From assembly GCF_009617755.1 (NCBI RefSeq), contig NZ_BGZH01000003.1:310001-374000 (forward strand): a DNA stretch of 64,000 nucleotides, in the 5' to 3' direction. Below the pieces are notes generated by a model. That model was not told where the DNA came from, did not search any database, and was given only the letters and a program-made list of their open reading frames with translations. This document shows positions 32,545 to 41,929 of the stretch, piece by piece. The stretch comes from Marinobacter salsuginis. GTDB lineage: Bacteria > Pseudomonadota > Gammaproteobacteria > Pseudomonadales > Oleiphilaceae. A program made the translations under genes and the position numbers. How positions within the stretch are numbered: position 1 is the first letter of the stretch; each line of letters begins with the position of its first letter.

Positions 32545-35127
32545 TTAACTGTCTCTGAGCAAAACAGCAGGATTCAGCCGCATTGCCTTGAGCGTGGGCA
32601 GGAGTCCACCCAACAGCGCCAGAGAGCTGACAACACCCGCAACCAGCGCCCCAACCCACCACAGATCACCTGCAGGCAGCTTCAGGGCGAGGTCAGCTAC
32701 GGGTAAGGCAATTAACGCGCCAAGCCCTGTGGCGAAGACCGTTGCCAGAACAGTCAGCAAGCCCGTTTCAAGCAACATGGATTGCCTGATGGCCCCATGT
32801 CGGGCGCCAAGGCAGTGCAACAGGTTCGCCTCATAGAGCTGCCGCCTGCGACTCACACTGACCACGCTGGAAAGCACCAGCAAACTGGCAAGAAGGCTTA
32901 CGGAGGCGACCGCCGCAAGCCCCGCGGCAGCCTTGTTCAGCAGGTCCCCGGCCGTTTCGAGCCAGTCTGCCGTCCGCAGCGTGATCACGTTGGGGATGTT
33001 CTGTGCCAACCATTGCTGGGATTCCTTGGCCGCCTCGTCACTCTGATAAACCGCGCCTACATACAGACTGATCAGGTCGTCCAGCGCCCCTTCCTGCAAT
33101 ATCCCCTCAAACCAGAATCGTGTCTGGAGTCCTTTTTGCCGGTAGATTGCACGGATTTCGACATTGATGCTCTTATCCTGTGCAGTAAAGGTGAGCTGAT
33201 CGCCTACCCCCAGGCCAAGCTGATACGCCTCCCGATCCTCCATGGCCATGTAGGCAGGCTCGCCTTCAGGGGCCGGCGACGTCCACCAGTTTCCTTCCAC
33301 CAATTCGAGAGCTTCTGGGTTGCCGGAGAGATAGCTCAGTTTGTATTCATCCCCCATGGCTTCCCGCCTGGCTTCGGCGTTGTCGGCAAGCACCTCGGCA
33401 ATCGGCCGCTGGTTGATGGTGGCAAGCTGGGAACGGACCATCGGGAGCAGCTCCACGCGGCTGGAGCTGTCCAGGGCTTCCAGCCCTGTTCGCAGCGGTT
33501 CCATCTGGTCCGGGAACACCTCGTACAGAATCAGCGCCGGTGACTCTTCCGGTATCGTGGTTTCCAGGGCCCGCATGAGCGTAGTGACCATCAGCGTACA
33601 AGCCACCACCAACGTGAGAGCGGTACCCAGAGAAAGCAGCGTGGCCCGCAGGGGAGAATCCGGCCTGTGAAGGTTTGCCAGGGCCAGACGCCGGGCAAAC
33701 CTGCGATCAGCGAAGCCGCCGTTTTCCAGGGCCTTTGCACCGCGGCGCAATCCCTTGATCAAACCCTCCAGGAGCCCCCAGAGCCCGATTACCGCCAGCA
33801 GGAACAGGAATCCCAGATGGGGCGACGGAAGCAAGAGGAGCGTCGCGCCTATGTAGACTGCCAGCAAAAGGTAACTGGCAATCCGCCAACTGCGGGGTTC
33901 ATTCGGGGCGGCCTGAACCTGCCCTCGAAAAAGCCCCGCTGGTGCAGCAGCCAGAGCACGCGCCAGAGCCGGCAGAGCGAACACATAGGCGGTCAGCACG
34001 GCAAACAACCAGCTCAGTAGTAAGGGGATGATCCACAAGGACAACCAGCCTCCCGCCCCGTCTGGCCCCGTCAGCGCGAAGGCATCCCCCGCCACGCCAA
34101 CTGCCAGGGCGGACAGCCCCAGTCCGATGCCGCCCCCAACAAGTCCGGCCAGGCTACCCAGAATGCCAATCTGCAGCAGGTATATGCCCACTAGCGGTTT
34201 TCGGCGAAGGCCCAGTGTTTGCAGCGTGGCGATGGTGCCCAACTTTTCATCAAGGTAGGCGTGAATACTGTTGGCAACGCCGAGGCCGCCAATGAACAAG
34301 GTGGTGAAAGCAATAAGGATGAGCGCTGTAGCAATCTGGTCCAGCCGCTCGGAGATTCGCTCGCTGCGCTCGGCGAAGGTTGTGATTTCCCATCGGGCGT
34401 CCGGGAATGCCTGCTCGAATTGCTCAAGCCAGGTGTCGAGATTCTGCTCGGTCTGCACCCGGTATTCGTAATCCACACGGCTACCCGGTCGGATTAATCC
34501 GGTTGCCTCAACCGCCGGCTCAGAAATCATGATCGGCAGGCCACGCCAGTTGGCGTTCAGGCTCCGATCAGGTTGCTTCTTGATAAGACCGCTGATCCGA
34601 AAGGTGGCTGCGCCAATCTCGATCTGGTCGCCAACAGACTGGCCGAGGCGTTCTGCCAGCAGTGGATCGATAATGGCGCCCCACTGCCCTTGCTTCTGGG
34701 CCGTCAGAGCCTGCAGGGATTCATCAGGAACCAGTTCCAGTTCGCCGTAGAGGGGATACAGAGCATCCGGGACCAGTATCTCGGCCCGAAAAAATCCGTC
34801 ACCGCCGCTGCCACTCACGATGGTGTCGAATTCCCGGACCAGCGAAATGTTGCCGGTGGCCCGAATCCACTCGAGCACTTTATCCGGCAGGGGCTCGCTG
34901 GTATCCAGCTCTACATCACCGCCCAACAACGCCCGGGTATCCGCCAGCAGGCTCTGTTCGATCACCCGGTAAAGGCTGGCTGTCGCAGCTACCAGGGTGA
35001 CGCCCAGAATAAGACAGGCCAGAAAGACCTTCAGCGCAGAGATCCGTGATCGCAGATCTGTTATCGCGAACCTGATCATCCACATAGGGCTCGTGGAACG
35101 AACTTGGCGAGGGCTTTCACGATTCAT
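32545..35127 (-). CDS. Large FtsX-family ABC permease (YbbP-like)
   Basis: An 860-residue inner-membrane protein with a MacB-like periplasmic domain after the first transmembrane helix (about residues 30-55) and a second FtsX-type repeat in the C-terminal half. About ten membrane segments are visible, with the repeated FtsX segments at residues ~260-430 and ~740-855. This architecture matches E. coli YbbP. The partner ATPase gene overlaps it by 11 bp, so ATG at 35127 is the coupled start. Members are thought to move lipids, lipoproteins or esters out of the membrane; the actual cargo is unknown. Confidence 0.87.
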   Translation of the reverse strand: MNRESPRQVRSTSPMWMIRFAITDLRSRISALKVFLACLILGVTLVAATASLYRVIEQSLLADTRALLGGDVELDTSEPLPDKVLEWIRATGNISLVREFDTIVSGSGGDGFFRAEILVPDALYPLYGELELVPDESLQALTAQKQGQWGAIIDPLLAERLGQSVGDQIEIGAATFRISGLIKKQPDRSLNANWRGLPIMISEPAVEATGLIRPGSRVDYEYRVQTEQNLDTWLEQFEQAFPDARWEITTFAERSERISERLDQIATALILIAFTTLFIGGLGVANSIHAYLDEKLGTIATLQTLGLRRKPLVGIYLLQIGILGSLAGLVGGGIGLGLSALAVGVAGDAFALTGPDGAGGWLSLWIIPLLLSWLFAVLTAYVFALPALARALAAAPAGLFRGQVQAAPNEPRSWRIASYLLLAVYIGATLLLLPSPHLGFLFLLAVIGLWGLLEGLIKGLRRGAKALENGGFADRRFARRLALANLHRPDSPLRATLLSLGTALTLVVACTLMVTTLMRALETTIPEESPALILYEVFPDQMEPLRTGLEALDSSSRVELLPMVRSQLATINQRPIAEVLADNAEARREAMGDEYKLSYLSGNPEALELVEGNWWTSPAPEGEPAYMAMEDREAYQLGLGVGDQLTFTAQDKSINVEIRAIYRQKGLQTRFWFEGILQEGALDDLISLYVGAVYQSDEAAKESQQWLAQNIPNVITLRTADWLETAGDLLNKAAAGLAAVASVSLLASLLVLSSVVSVSRRRQLYEANLLHCLGARHGAIRQSMLLETGLLTVLATVFATGLGALIALPVADLALKLPAGDLWWVGALVAGVVSSLALLGGLLPTLKAMRLNPAVLLRDS

Positions 35128-35788
35128 AAAGACGACCACCATCCATTCGAACCCGATGCTGGCATCGCTCGGCAACGCGTTCGTCGTGGGTTACCAGCAC
35201 CAGCGTGGATTTGCTCTCCTTGTGAAGGTCGAATAACAGGGAAAGGACTTTCTCGCCGGTTTCATGGTCCAGGTTACCCGTTGGCTCATCCCCCAGCAGC
35301 AGGCTCGGCTGGTGCACCAGCGCCCTGGCAATCGCGACACGTTGCTGCTCTCCCCCAGACAGCTGCCCCGGGTAATGCTGCAGACGATGGCTGAGGCCAA
35401 CCGCCTCCAGCATGGCAAGCGCCCGTTCCCGGGGTCGTTCCTCGCCGGCAATTTCAAGCGGCAGACTGACATTCCCGAGGGCCGTCAGGCCCGGCAACAG
35501 GTGAAAGGACTGGAAAATGATGCCAAGGTGCTCACTTCGCCAGTCCGCCAGGGTGTTGGCATCCATCTCGCCGAGGCGCTGATCGCCCACAAAGATCTCG
35601 CCACTGGTCGGGCGCTGCAAGCCAGAAAGCAGAAGAAGCAGCGAGGTTTTCCCGCTGCCAGAGGGTCCGGTGATTGCCAGTGTTTCTCCGGGGGGCACCA
35701 TGAGAGAGGCATTTTTGAGTACAGCGACCTTGCCGGATTCGGTGGGGTACTCGAGAAAAATTTCACTCATTTCGACGCTGGTGGACAC
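35117..35788 (-). CDS. ABC transporter ATP-binding protein (LolD/YbbA-like)
   Basis: A 223-residue ATPase: Walker [10 protein letters not shown], signature [12 protein letters not shown], Walker [13 protein letters not shown] and H-loop VTHDERVAE. The EPTGNLD pattern is typical of LolD/MacB/YbbA ATPases that work with FtsX-type permeases. It is the first gene of the pair; the permease start codon lies inside its 3' end. The cytosolic ATPase would power the large permease. Confidence 0.92.
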   Translation of the reverse strand: MSTSVEMSEIFLEYPTESGKVAVLKNASLMVPPGETLAITGPSGSGKTSLLLLLSGLQRPTSGEIFVGDQRLGEMDANTLADWRSEHLGIIFQSFHLLPGLTALGNVSLPLEIAGEERPRERALAMLEAVGLSHRLQHYPGQLSGGEQQRVAIARALVHQPSLLLGDEPTGNLDHETGEKVLSLLFDLHKESKSTLVLVTHDERVAERCQHRVRMDGGRLYES

Positions 35789-35936
35789 TGGCGCTCCTCT
35801 GCTTTGATGAATTTTCTTCTCTGTTGCGTATCAACAACTATTCAGATGCAGCATAAAGCCTAGAGTACGAACCCTTTTTCCGAGTGGTGCACTCTCGTCT
35901 GGGAGCGCCCTCAGAACAAAACAGGAGCTCTTTTCC

Positions 35937-37133
35937 ATGACCGGACCGCTCGACGGAATCCGCATTATCGATCTGACCGCCATGATCTCCGGACCGCTGG
36001 CTACCATGATGTTGGCGGATCAGGGAGCCGAGGTCATCAAGGTTGAAAACCCGGCCGGCGGCGACTTCACTCGCTCCGCCGCCAACCGCCAGGGGGACAT
36101 GTCGGCGCTGTATCTGAACAACAACCGTAACAAGAAGTCGGTGGCATTAAATCTGAAAGAGCAGCAAGGCCGAGATGCACTGCTTCGGCTGGTGGCAACG
36201 GCCGATGTCTTTGTGCAGAACTTCCGACCGGGAGTCATAGAGAGGATGGGGCTCGGTGAGGAGCAACTCCGCAAGGTGGCTCCGAACCTGATCGTGGTAT
36301 CGATCAGTGGGTTTGGTGATACCGGCCCGTATTCCCAGCGACCGGTATACGACCCGCTGATTCAGGGCCTCTCGGGATTGGCCACCGTGCAGGCAGGCGC
36401 GGATGAGCTGCGCCCGCAACTGGTGAGAACGATTCTTCCCGACAAACTCACTGGTGTGACCGCCGCCCAGGCCATCACCGCGGCACTGTTCGCCCGGGAA
36501 CGCACGGGGGAAGCTCAGCATGTGCGGTTATCCATGCTGGACGCAATCATCGCGTTTTTGTGGAGCTCCGATATGGGCAGCCAGACCTTCGTTCACAGCG
36601 AAGTGCCACAACAGGAAGCCGCCAGTCTTCAGGACCTGATCTACGAGACCACCACCGGCTACATTACCATTGCGGTTCAGAGCGACCGGGAGTGGCAAGC
36701 CCTGATTCGAGCTCTTAACCGCCCGGAGTGGGCGGAGGATCCTCGCTTCATGACAGCCAAGCTGCGCCAGGAGAATATTGATGCGAGGCTGGAGCTGATC
36801 CAGTCGGTTATAAAAACCGATACGGCCGAACACTGGTTGGCGAAACTGGAAGCCGAACAAGTGCCCTGCGCCCCGGTGTTAACACGAACTCAAGTGCTGG
36901 ACCATCCTCAGGTCGAGGCGAACGGCCTGCTCTCAAACTATGATCACCCACAGGCTGGGCGGCTCCGTCAGGCCCGGGCACCTTCACGCTTCTCGGCGAC
37001 ACCAGAGCAACAGTGGCAAGGGGCACCACGGCTGGGCGAGCAAACCACCGAACTGTTGGCAGAATGCGGGTATTCCAGCAAGGAGATCCAGGCACTGTGC
37101 GATTCAGGTATCGCAGCGGTACCCGCCGAATAA
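35937..37133 (+). CDS. CaiB/BaiF family (class III) CoA-transferase
   Basis: A 398-residue class III CoA-transferase. The N terminus GIRIIDLTAMISGPLATMMLADQGAEVIKVENPAGGD is a canonical family start. The catalytic aspartate is expected at D139 in PVYDPLIQGLSG. These enzymes transfer CoA between acyl groups. The substrate cannot be read from the sequence. ATG at 35937 is preceded by GGAGC. A HDAC-family gene follows 39 bp downstream on the same strand, so they may be co-transcribed. Confidence 0.9.
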   Translation: MTGPLDGIRIIDLTAMISGPLATMMLADQGAEVIKVENPAGGDFTRSAANRQGDMSALYLNNNRNKKSVALNLKEQQGRDALLRLVATADVFVQNFRPGVIERMGLGEEQLRKVAPNLIVVSISGFGDTGPYSQRPVYDPLIQGLSGLATVQAGADELRPQLVRTILPDKLTGVTAAQAITAALFARERTGEAQHVRLSMLDAIIAFLWSSDMGSQTFVHSEVPQQEAASLQDLIYETTTGYITIAVQSDREWQALIRALNRPEWAEDPRFMTAKLRQENIDARLELIQSVIKTDTAEHWLAKLEAEQVPCAPVLTRTQVLDHPQVEANGLLSNYDHPQAGRLRQARAPSRFSATPEQQWQGAPRLGEQTTELLAECGYSSKEIQALCDSGIAAVPAE

Positions 37134-37172
37134 CGTTCTGACGCAGTAAATACACCGCTCCCGGACGATCCA

Positions 37173-38084
37173 ATGCCCGTACCCGTGGTTCACCATCCAG
37201 ACTACAGCTTCCCGTTTCCGGCCAAACACCGTTTCCCTATGGAAAAGTTCGGACTTCTTGCTGACTACGCTCGCGAGCGGGGGCTTCTGACTCAAGCCAA
37301 CGGCTTCCGCCCTGCCCCGTGTAGACAGGCGTGGCTGACCCGGACCCACTGCCCGGATTACCTTGCCCGGTTCGCCGGCGATCAACTCTCGGCAAGGGAG
37401 AAACGTCAGATGAATCTGCCCTGGAGCAAGGGCCTCGTTCGACGCACGTTCCTGGCCCCTTCCGGCACGGTTCTGACTGCCCAGTTGGCCCTCCAGCATG
37501 GCATTGCCTGTCATCTGGCCGGTGGCACTCATCATGCCCATTACGATTATGCTGCCGGCTTTTGCATCCTCAACGATCTGGCGATCGCCGCCAATGTGCT
37601 GTTGCAACAGGATGGCGTTGATCGTGTGCTTATCTTCGACGTGGATGTACACCAGGGTGATGGCACCGCTGCCTTGTTGGCCAATGAGCCAAATGCCTTT
37701 ACCTGCTCGATTCACTGTGAGCGTAACTACCCTTTCGAGAAAAAAGTAAGTGACCTCGATGTCGCCCTGCCGGATGGCCTTGAGGATGAGCCCTATCTGG
37801 AAGTTGTCAGCGAGACGCTACAGGAAGCGCTTGTGCAATCCCGTCCAGACATCGTGCTGTACGATGCAGGAGTCGATGTTTTCAGGGATGATCCCCTCGG
37901 CAGGCTGAGTATTTCCGAGGAGGGAATTTTCCAGCGGGACTGTCAGGTACTCAGCGAATTGAAACGGCGGGGCACTCCAGTGGCAACGGTCATTGGCGGC
38001 GGCTACGACGATGATCGGTGGAAACTGGCACAGCGACATGGAATTGTTGCGGAAGCCGCACACAAAGTATTTTCAGCGGGGTGA
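37173..38084 (+). CDS. Histone deacetylase-family hydrolase (small type)
   Basis: A 303-residue zinc amidohydrolase of the arginase/deacetylase superfamily. Visible catalytic residues are the tandem histidines in GGTHHAHYDY (120-121), zinc ligands in IFDVDVHQGDG (D158, H160) and the later YDAGVDVF aspartate. A Tyr-to-other change at the usual active-site tyrosine cannot be excluded without alignment. Bacterial members deacetylate polyamines, acetoin-like compounds or proteins. Convergent with a second family member. Confidence 0.88.
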   Translation: MPVPVVHHPDYSFPFPAKHRFPMEKFGLLADYARERGLLTQANGFRPAPCRQAWLTRTHCPDYLARFAGDQLSAREKRQMNLPWSKGLVRRTFLAPSGTVLTAQLALQHGIACHLAGGTHHAHYDYAAGFCILNDLAIAANVLLQQDGVDRVLIFDVDVHQGDGTAALLANEPNAFTCSIHCERNYPFEKKVSDLDVALPDGLEDEPYLEVVSETLQEALVQSRPDIVLYDAGVDVFRDDPLGRLSISEEGIFQRDCQVLSELKRRGTPVATVIGGGYDDDRWKLAQRHGIVAEAAHKVFSAG

Positions 38085-38106
38085 AAGTCTGTCCCTTTTG
38101 AAAAAA

Positions 38107-39210
38107 TCAGTCTTCGTCACTGAAAGCAGACCGATGGAACTCGGCTGCTTCCTCGGCCTCTGGCACGCCGATTTCATGAACTTCCGGCACCTCCCCTCCT
38201 GCCAGCACTTCGAGTACGGCGTGCACACCCCTGGACAGCGAACTCAGGCTGTAACCACCTTCCAGGACCAGCGCCAAGCGACCATCGCAGTGTTTGTCGG
38301 CAATAGCCTGGACAATGCCAGTGAGCACTTTGAAGCCATCGTAGGTGAGGTTCAGGGCCATGTCGTTTCGGTGCGGATCAAAGCCCGCAGAGACCAGTAC
38401 CAGATCCGGTTTAAAGTAATCGGCCGCCGGCATCAGAATCTCCCGGAACACTTTCTCGAAAGCCACGTCGCCCGCGGTTTCCGGCAGGGGAACATTGATG
38501 GTGTAGCCTTCCCCGAGGCCATCACCGATCTCTTCCAGGTGGCCAGAGCCGGGATAAAAAGGCGCCGCGCAGTGGGTATCGAAAAACAGCACGTCGGGGT
38601 CGGCCCAGAAGATGTCCTGGGTGCCGTTGCCGTGGTGGGCGTCCCAGTCAATGATCAGGATTTTTTCACAACCCAGTTTGGCCTGGGCATGGGCCGCGGC
38701 TATGGCAACGTTGTTGAGCAGGCAGAATCCCCGGGCCCGGACCGGTTCAGCATGGTGGCCGGGGGGCCGAATCAGGGCGAAGGCGCTTTCACATTCCCCT
38801 TTAACCACACTTTCAACAGCGGCAATGGCGTTGCCTGCGGCAGCGGTGGCCGCTTTGATGCTATCGGGCGATACAGCCGTTGTGTCTTTATCAAGCCAGG
38901 CCCGTTTTCCGTCCAATGAGAATATGTGATCAAGGTAGGATGTTGTATGTACCCGAGCCAGTTGATCATAGGTAGCGGCAGGTGCGCCAGACCTGAACTG
39001 AACGCCGTCAACCGGGTTTTCGTCAAGATACTCCTTGATGGCGCTTATTCGGCCCGGGTGCTCCGGATAGCTCCACTTGAAGTCCAGCCCCTGAAGAATG
39101 GAGCGCACACGCTTCTCCACCCGGCTGGGCATAAACGGTAGATCCACCTCAGGGTTGTGCCCGAGCATGATCTCATCGTAAAACACATTTACAGTGCGAT
39201 CGCCGATCAT
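38107..39210 (-). CDS. Histone deacetylase-family hydrolase (large type)
   Basis: A 367-residue deacetylase-fold protein with RPPGHHA (HH 152-153), IIDWDAHHGNGTQ (zinc ligands D190 and H192) and a later SAGFDPHRND aspartate, all in the class II HDAC/acetylpolyamine amidohydrolase arrangement. The N-terminal YPEHPGRI segment matches the same group. It faces the smaller homologue at 37173 tail to tail with only 22 bp between stops. Likely substrates are acetylated polyamines or other N-acetyl compounds. Confidence 0.9.
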   Translation of the reverse strand: MIGDRTVNVFYDEIMLGHNPEVDLPFMPSRVEKRVRSILQGLDFKWSYPEHPGRISAIKEYLDENPVDGVQFRSGAPAATYDQLARVHTTSYLDHIFSLDGKRAWLDKDTTAVSPDSIKAATAAAGNAIAAVESVVKGECESAFALIRPPGHHAEPVRARGFCLLNNVAIAAAHAQAKLGCEKILIIDWDAHHGNGTQDIFWADPDVLFFDTHCAAPFYPGSGHLEEIGDGLGEGYTINVPLPETAGDVAFEKVFREILMPAADYFKPDLVLVSAGFDPHRNDMALNLTYDGFKVLTGIVQAIADKHCDGRLALVLEGGYSLSSLSRGVHAVLEVLAGGEVPEVHEIGVPEAEEAAEFHRSAFSDED

Positions 39211-39235
39211 GGCCTGTTTCCTTTTCTTGTCCTTG

Positions 39236-39769
39236 TCATTCCGCCAGCGCCTGCTTCACCACCGACGTGAATGCCGCCGCGCGCACCCCGGTCGGTTTGA
39301 ACCCCAGTTTGGTCCAGGCGGCCTTGGCTTCCTTGTTGGACGCAGAGTATTCGAGGATCAGCTCTGAGGCATGGTGTTCCTCCGCGAACGTCACCAGGTC
39401 GCGCAGCAATGCCTTCAGGATACCAAGCCCCCGGAATTCCGGTTCAACCCAGATATCATCAATAACAGCAGACTTGAATTCTGTCGGTTCCGACTGCTCC
39501 CAGATGCCCTGGCTTCTCCAGATATAAACATAACCCATGCCCACCAGACCCGCGCTTTTACTTTCGGCCACGATCAATCGTCTGTGGGGATCGTCCAGAG
39601 AGGAATGCAGAGTTCTCAGAAGTCGTTTGTATTCACTTTCTTTCAAATCGTGGGGAGGAGCGCCCGAGACATGCAGCGCCAACTTGGCGAGGAAGCCAAC
39701 CATCTGGGGCAGATCGTCTTCCCGCGCCTCTCTGATCAAAAACCTACGCTTCGTCTGCTTTCCAGCCAC
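39236..39769 (-). CDS. GNAT family N-acetyltransferase
   Basis: A 177-residue GNAT protein from a GTG at 39769 that follows GGAGAGG; an upstream in-frame ATG at 39862 has no such site. The acetyl-CoA loop is in the WVEPEFRGLGILKALLRDL segment (R-G-L-G-I), and the C-terminal SASNKEAKAAWTKLGFKPTG is the usual GNAT end. It lies 25 bp upstream of the large deacetylase gene on the same strand. An acetyltransferase next to a deacetylase is suggestive of a reversible acetylation pair, but this is inference. Confidence 0.85.
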   Translation of the reverse strand: MAGKQTKRRFLIREAREDDLPQMVGFLAKLALHVSGAPPHDLKESEYKRLLRTLHSSLDDPHRRLIVAESKSAGLVGMGYVYIWRSQGIWEQSEPTEFKSAVIDDIWVEPEFRGLGILKALLRDLVTFAEEHHASELILEYSASNKEAKAAWTKLGFKPTGVRAAAFTSVVKQALAE

Positions 39770-40032
39770 GCGCCTCTCCTGCCAGACCACAGTGCAGAGC
39801 AACCCACGAGAAACCGGGAAAGATCTGCATTTCCGGTCGTATACATATGAGCTAACCTTCAAAGCTTAGTCGCTGGTTGATCCGGCTACAAAAGCAGAGT
39901 TCTTGAAACTTTCCTTGGAATCATCCCCGCTGCAGGTTAGCTTCAGTGAAAACCTGAGTTGAATTGCACAGAGATTTCCATGAGGCATGCTTACCGGAAC
40001 CAGATCGGTCATGTGAGTATTCAGGTCAACCG

Positions 40033-41160
40033 ATGATGAGAAAACTTCTGCTGATACTGGGGCTTGCAACGGTCATTGCACTGACAGCCACTGTCAGTTC
40101 GCGCCCCATGCTGATTGAAGAACGGCTGATCCAGATCCAGGCGGAAGATACCCTCACGGAGTTCCCTCGTATCGAATCGGAACCTCTTGAAGTGCAGGCC
40201 GCATTGCTGGATATGGCGGATGATGAGCTTCTTCTACTGAAGGCCCGCGCGGCCTATTTACGATACCCGGAGATGACCCGAGAGATCTTGCCAATTTACG
40301 GGCCGGAGCCGGAATTTCGCGACATTCTCAGGCTTTATGGCGAAAACGTCCTTCCGCCCATCCACTATTTCTTGAGCAACCCGATTGGCTCCATCGAGCT
40401 GATGAACGACTTGGCCGCTCGGTACCGGGCAGCTGTGCAGTTTTTTACCAGTGACGAAAAAACCGACACCGATAATCCCGGCCAGCAAAAAAGTCCCGTG
40501 AAGGAAAAACTGACCCGGGAAGAGCGCGGTTGGTATGCCGTGCGCTTCATCCAGGAAGAGGGGCATGATTTTCTGGGTCAGTTCGTGCTGAACGATCAGG
40601 GCGACATCATCTGGGTTCGAACAGAACGGGTGCTGGAGAATATCAACCAGTTTTTCGCCAGCGGCATTCGTAACCTGGAGATTCAGTACCGCACAGGTGA
40701 AGACGTGTCCGCCGCTGACGTTGGCTGGGCATCGGTGGATGTTCTGGTTTTTGCCAGCGCACTGAAAGTGCTGCGGGCAGGACGTGCAGTTGCGGTTTCT
40801 TCAAGAAGCGCCGCCGCGGGTACCCGCTCTGCCGCCCTTGGCGCACGACTTGCCAACAGCGGCCGCATGTTGATGGCAACCGCCCGCTACGCAAAATGGC
40901 CCGCCGTGGTTGGCGTGGGTTACCTGGTGGTCACAAACCCGAGTATTATCAATGACCTTCTGGCCGAGATGTCCGAAATACTGGGTTACCCAACAAAGCT
41001 GGTGCAATTTCTCGGATGGCTGCTGCTGATGTTGCCCGTGTTGTACATCGGCAGCTGGGTATTCCGATTGTTTGTGCGTCCCGCACTCGGATTGCTCGGA
41101 ACCCTGATCAATGGCCTTGCACACATTGGCCAGAGAAAATCCTTCAACAGACTGGACTGA
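40033..41160 (+). CDS. Inner-membrane protein of unknown function
   Basis: A 375-residue protein with an N-terminal hydrophobic anchor (about residues 3-21), a long soluble region with a KLTREERGWYAVRFIQEEGHDFLGQF segment, and two or three hydrophobic segments near the C terminus. One of these, LGWLLLMLPVLYIGSWVF, ends in a basic tail. The middle contains an Ala/Arg/Ser-rich stretch (about residues 245-280). No family was recognised. It ends 14 bp before the Tag-like gene, so the two are probably co-transcribed. Confidence 0.7.
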   Translation: MMRKLLLILGLATVIALTATVSSRPMLIEERLIQIQAEDTLTEFPRIESEPLEVQAALLDMADDELLLLKARAAYLRYPEMTREILPIYGPEPEFRDILRLYGENVLPPIHYFLSNPIGSIELMNDLAARYRAAVQFFTSDEKTDTDNPGQQKSPVKEKLTREERGWYAVRFIQEEGHDFLGQFVLNDQGDIIWVRTERVLENINQFFASGIRNLEIQYRTGEDVSAADVGWASVDVLVFASALKVLRAGRAVAVSSRSAAAGTRSAALGARLANSGRMLMATARYAKWPAVVGVGYLVVTNPSIINDLLAEMSEILGYPTKLVQFLGWLLLMLPVLYIGSWVFRLFVRPALGLLGTLINGLAHIGQRKSFNRLD

Positions 41161-41173
41161 TTCAGAGACCGAT

Positions 41174-41839
41174 ATGCCCTTTTCCCGCATCTACGAAAAA
41201 GCCGTTCTTCAAAAAGGCGGAGAGAGCGAAGTTCGCGCACGGCTGCCCAAGGTGGCCCAACCCGGCGAACTGGAAGCTCTGGGTGACGACCGATACCTGT
41301 CGGAAATCACCCGGTGCATCTTCAAGGCAGGTTTCGTCTGGCGGGTGATCGAAAACAAATGGCCGAAGTTTGAGGAAGCGTTCGAGGGGTTCGTTCCCCT
41401 TTACTGGCAACAGGTTTCTCCCGAGGTACTTGAACAGTTGGCCAGCGATGAGCGGATCGTACGAAACGCCCAGAAAATTCAGACCGTGCCCGAAAATGCC
41501 CGGATGATTGTGGATACCGCCCGGGAACACGGCAGCTTCGGCAAGTTTCTGGCCAATTGGCCACGTAGTGACCAGGCAGGCCTGCTTATCTGGCTAAAAC
41601 ACAACGGAGCCCGGCTTGGCGGCAACAGCGCCCAGTATTTTCTGCGCCGCGTGGGCTGGGACGGTTTTATTCTTTCCCGCGATGTGATTGCTGCGCTGCA
41701 CCGCGAGGAAGTGCTGGATGCCTCGCCTACCAGCAAGAAGGGGCTCATGCAGGCGCAGGAGGCCTTTAACCGCTGGCACGAAGAGAGCGGCCTGCCGTAC
41801 AGCCATATCTCAAGAATTCTGTCTTTTACTGTGGACTGA
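41174..41839 (+). CDS. DNA-3-methyladenine glycosylase I-like protein (Tag/COG2818), divergent
   Basis: A 221-residue protein aligning with Tag over its length (for example GFVWRVIENKWPKFEEAFEGF against the Tag GLSW helix, then IVRNAQKIQTVPENARMI against IIRHRGKIQAIIGNA). Tag excises 3-methyladenine from DNA. This copy lacks the zinc ligands of E. coli Tag: no N-terminal Cys at position 4 and no C-terminal C-x-x-x-C-type end. The Glu that contacts the base is replaced, with Cys at the matching place. It may be an inactive or differently specific homologue. ATG at 41174. Confidence 0.72.
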   Translation: MPFSRIYEKAVLQKGGESEVRARLPKVAQPGELEALGDDRYLSEITRCIFKAGFVWRVIENKWPKFEEAFEGFVPLYWQQVSPEVLEQLASDERIVRNAQKIQTVPENARMIVDTAREHGSFGKFLANWPRSDQAGLLIWLKHNGARLGGNSAQYFLRRVGWDGFILSRDVIAALHREEVLDASPTSKKGLMQAQEAFNRWHEESGLPYSHISRILSFTVD

Positions 41840-41876
41840 ACCGGGCAAGCAAAAAGACATCAGTTCTTGTAAACTT

Positions 41877-41895
41877 AATAATAATTGTTATCATT
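41877..41895 (+). promoter_or_regulatory. Fur box upstream of the TonB receptor
   Basis: AATAATAATTGTTATCATT matches about 12 of 19 positions of the Fur consensus and lies 34 bp before the receptor ATG, probably over its promoter. Repression by Fe(II)-Fur is the standard control for this receptor type. Confidence 0.75.
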
Positions 41896-41929
41896 CGCCT
41901 CCGCATTAACAACAGAGGCGTAAACACCC

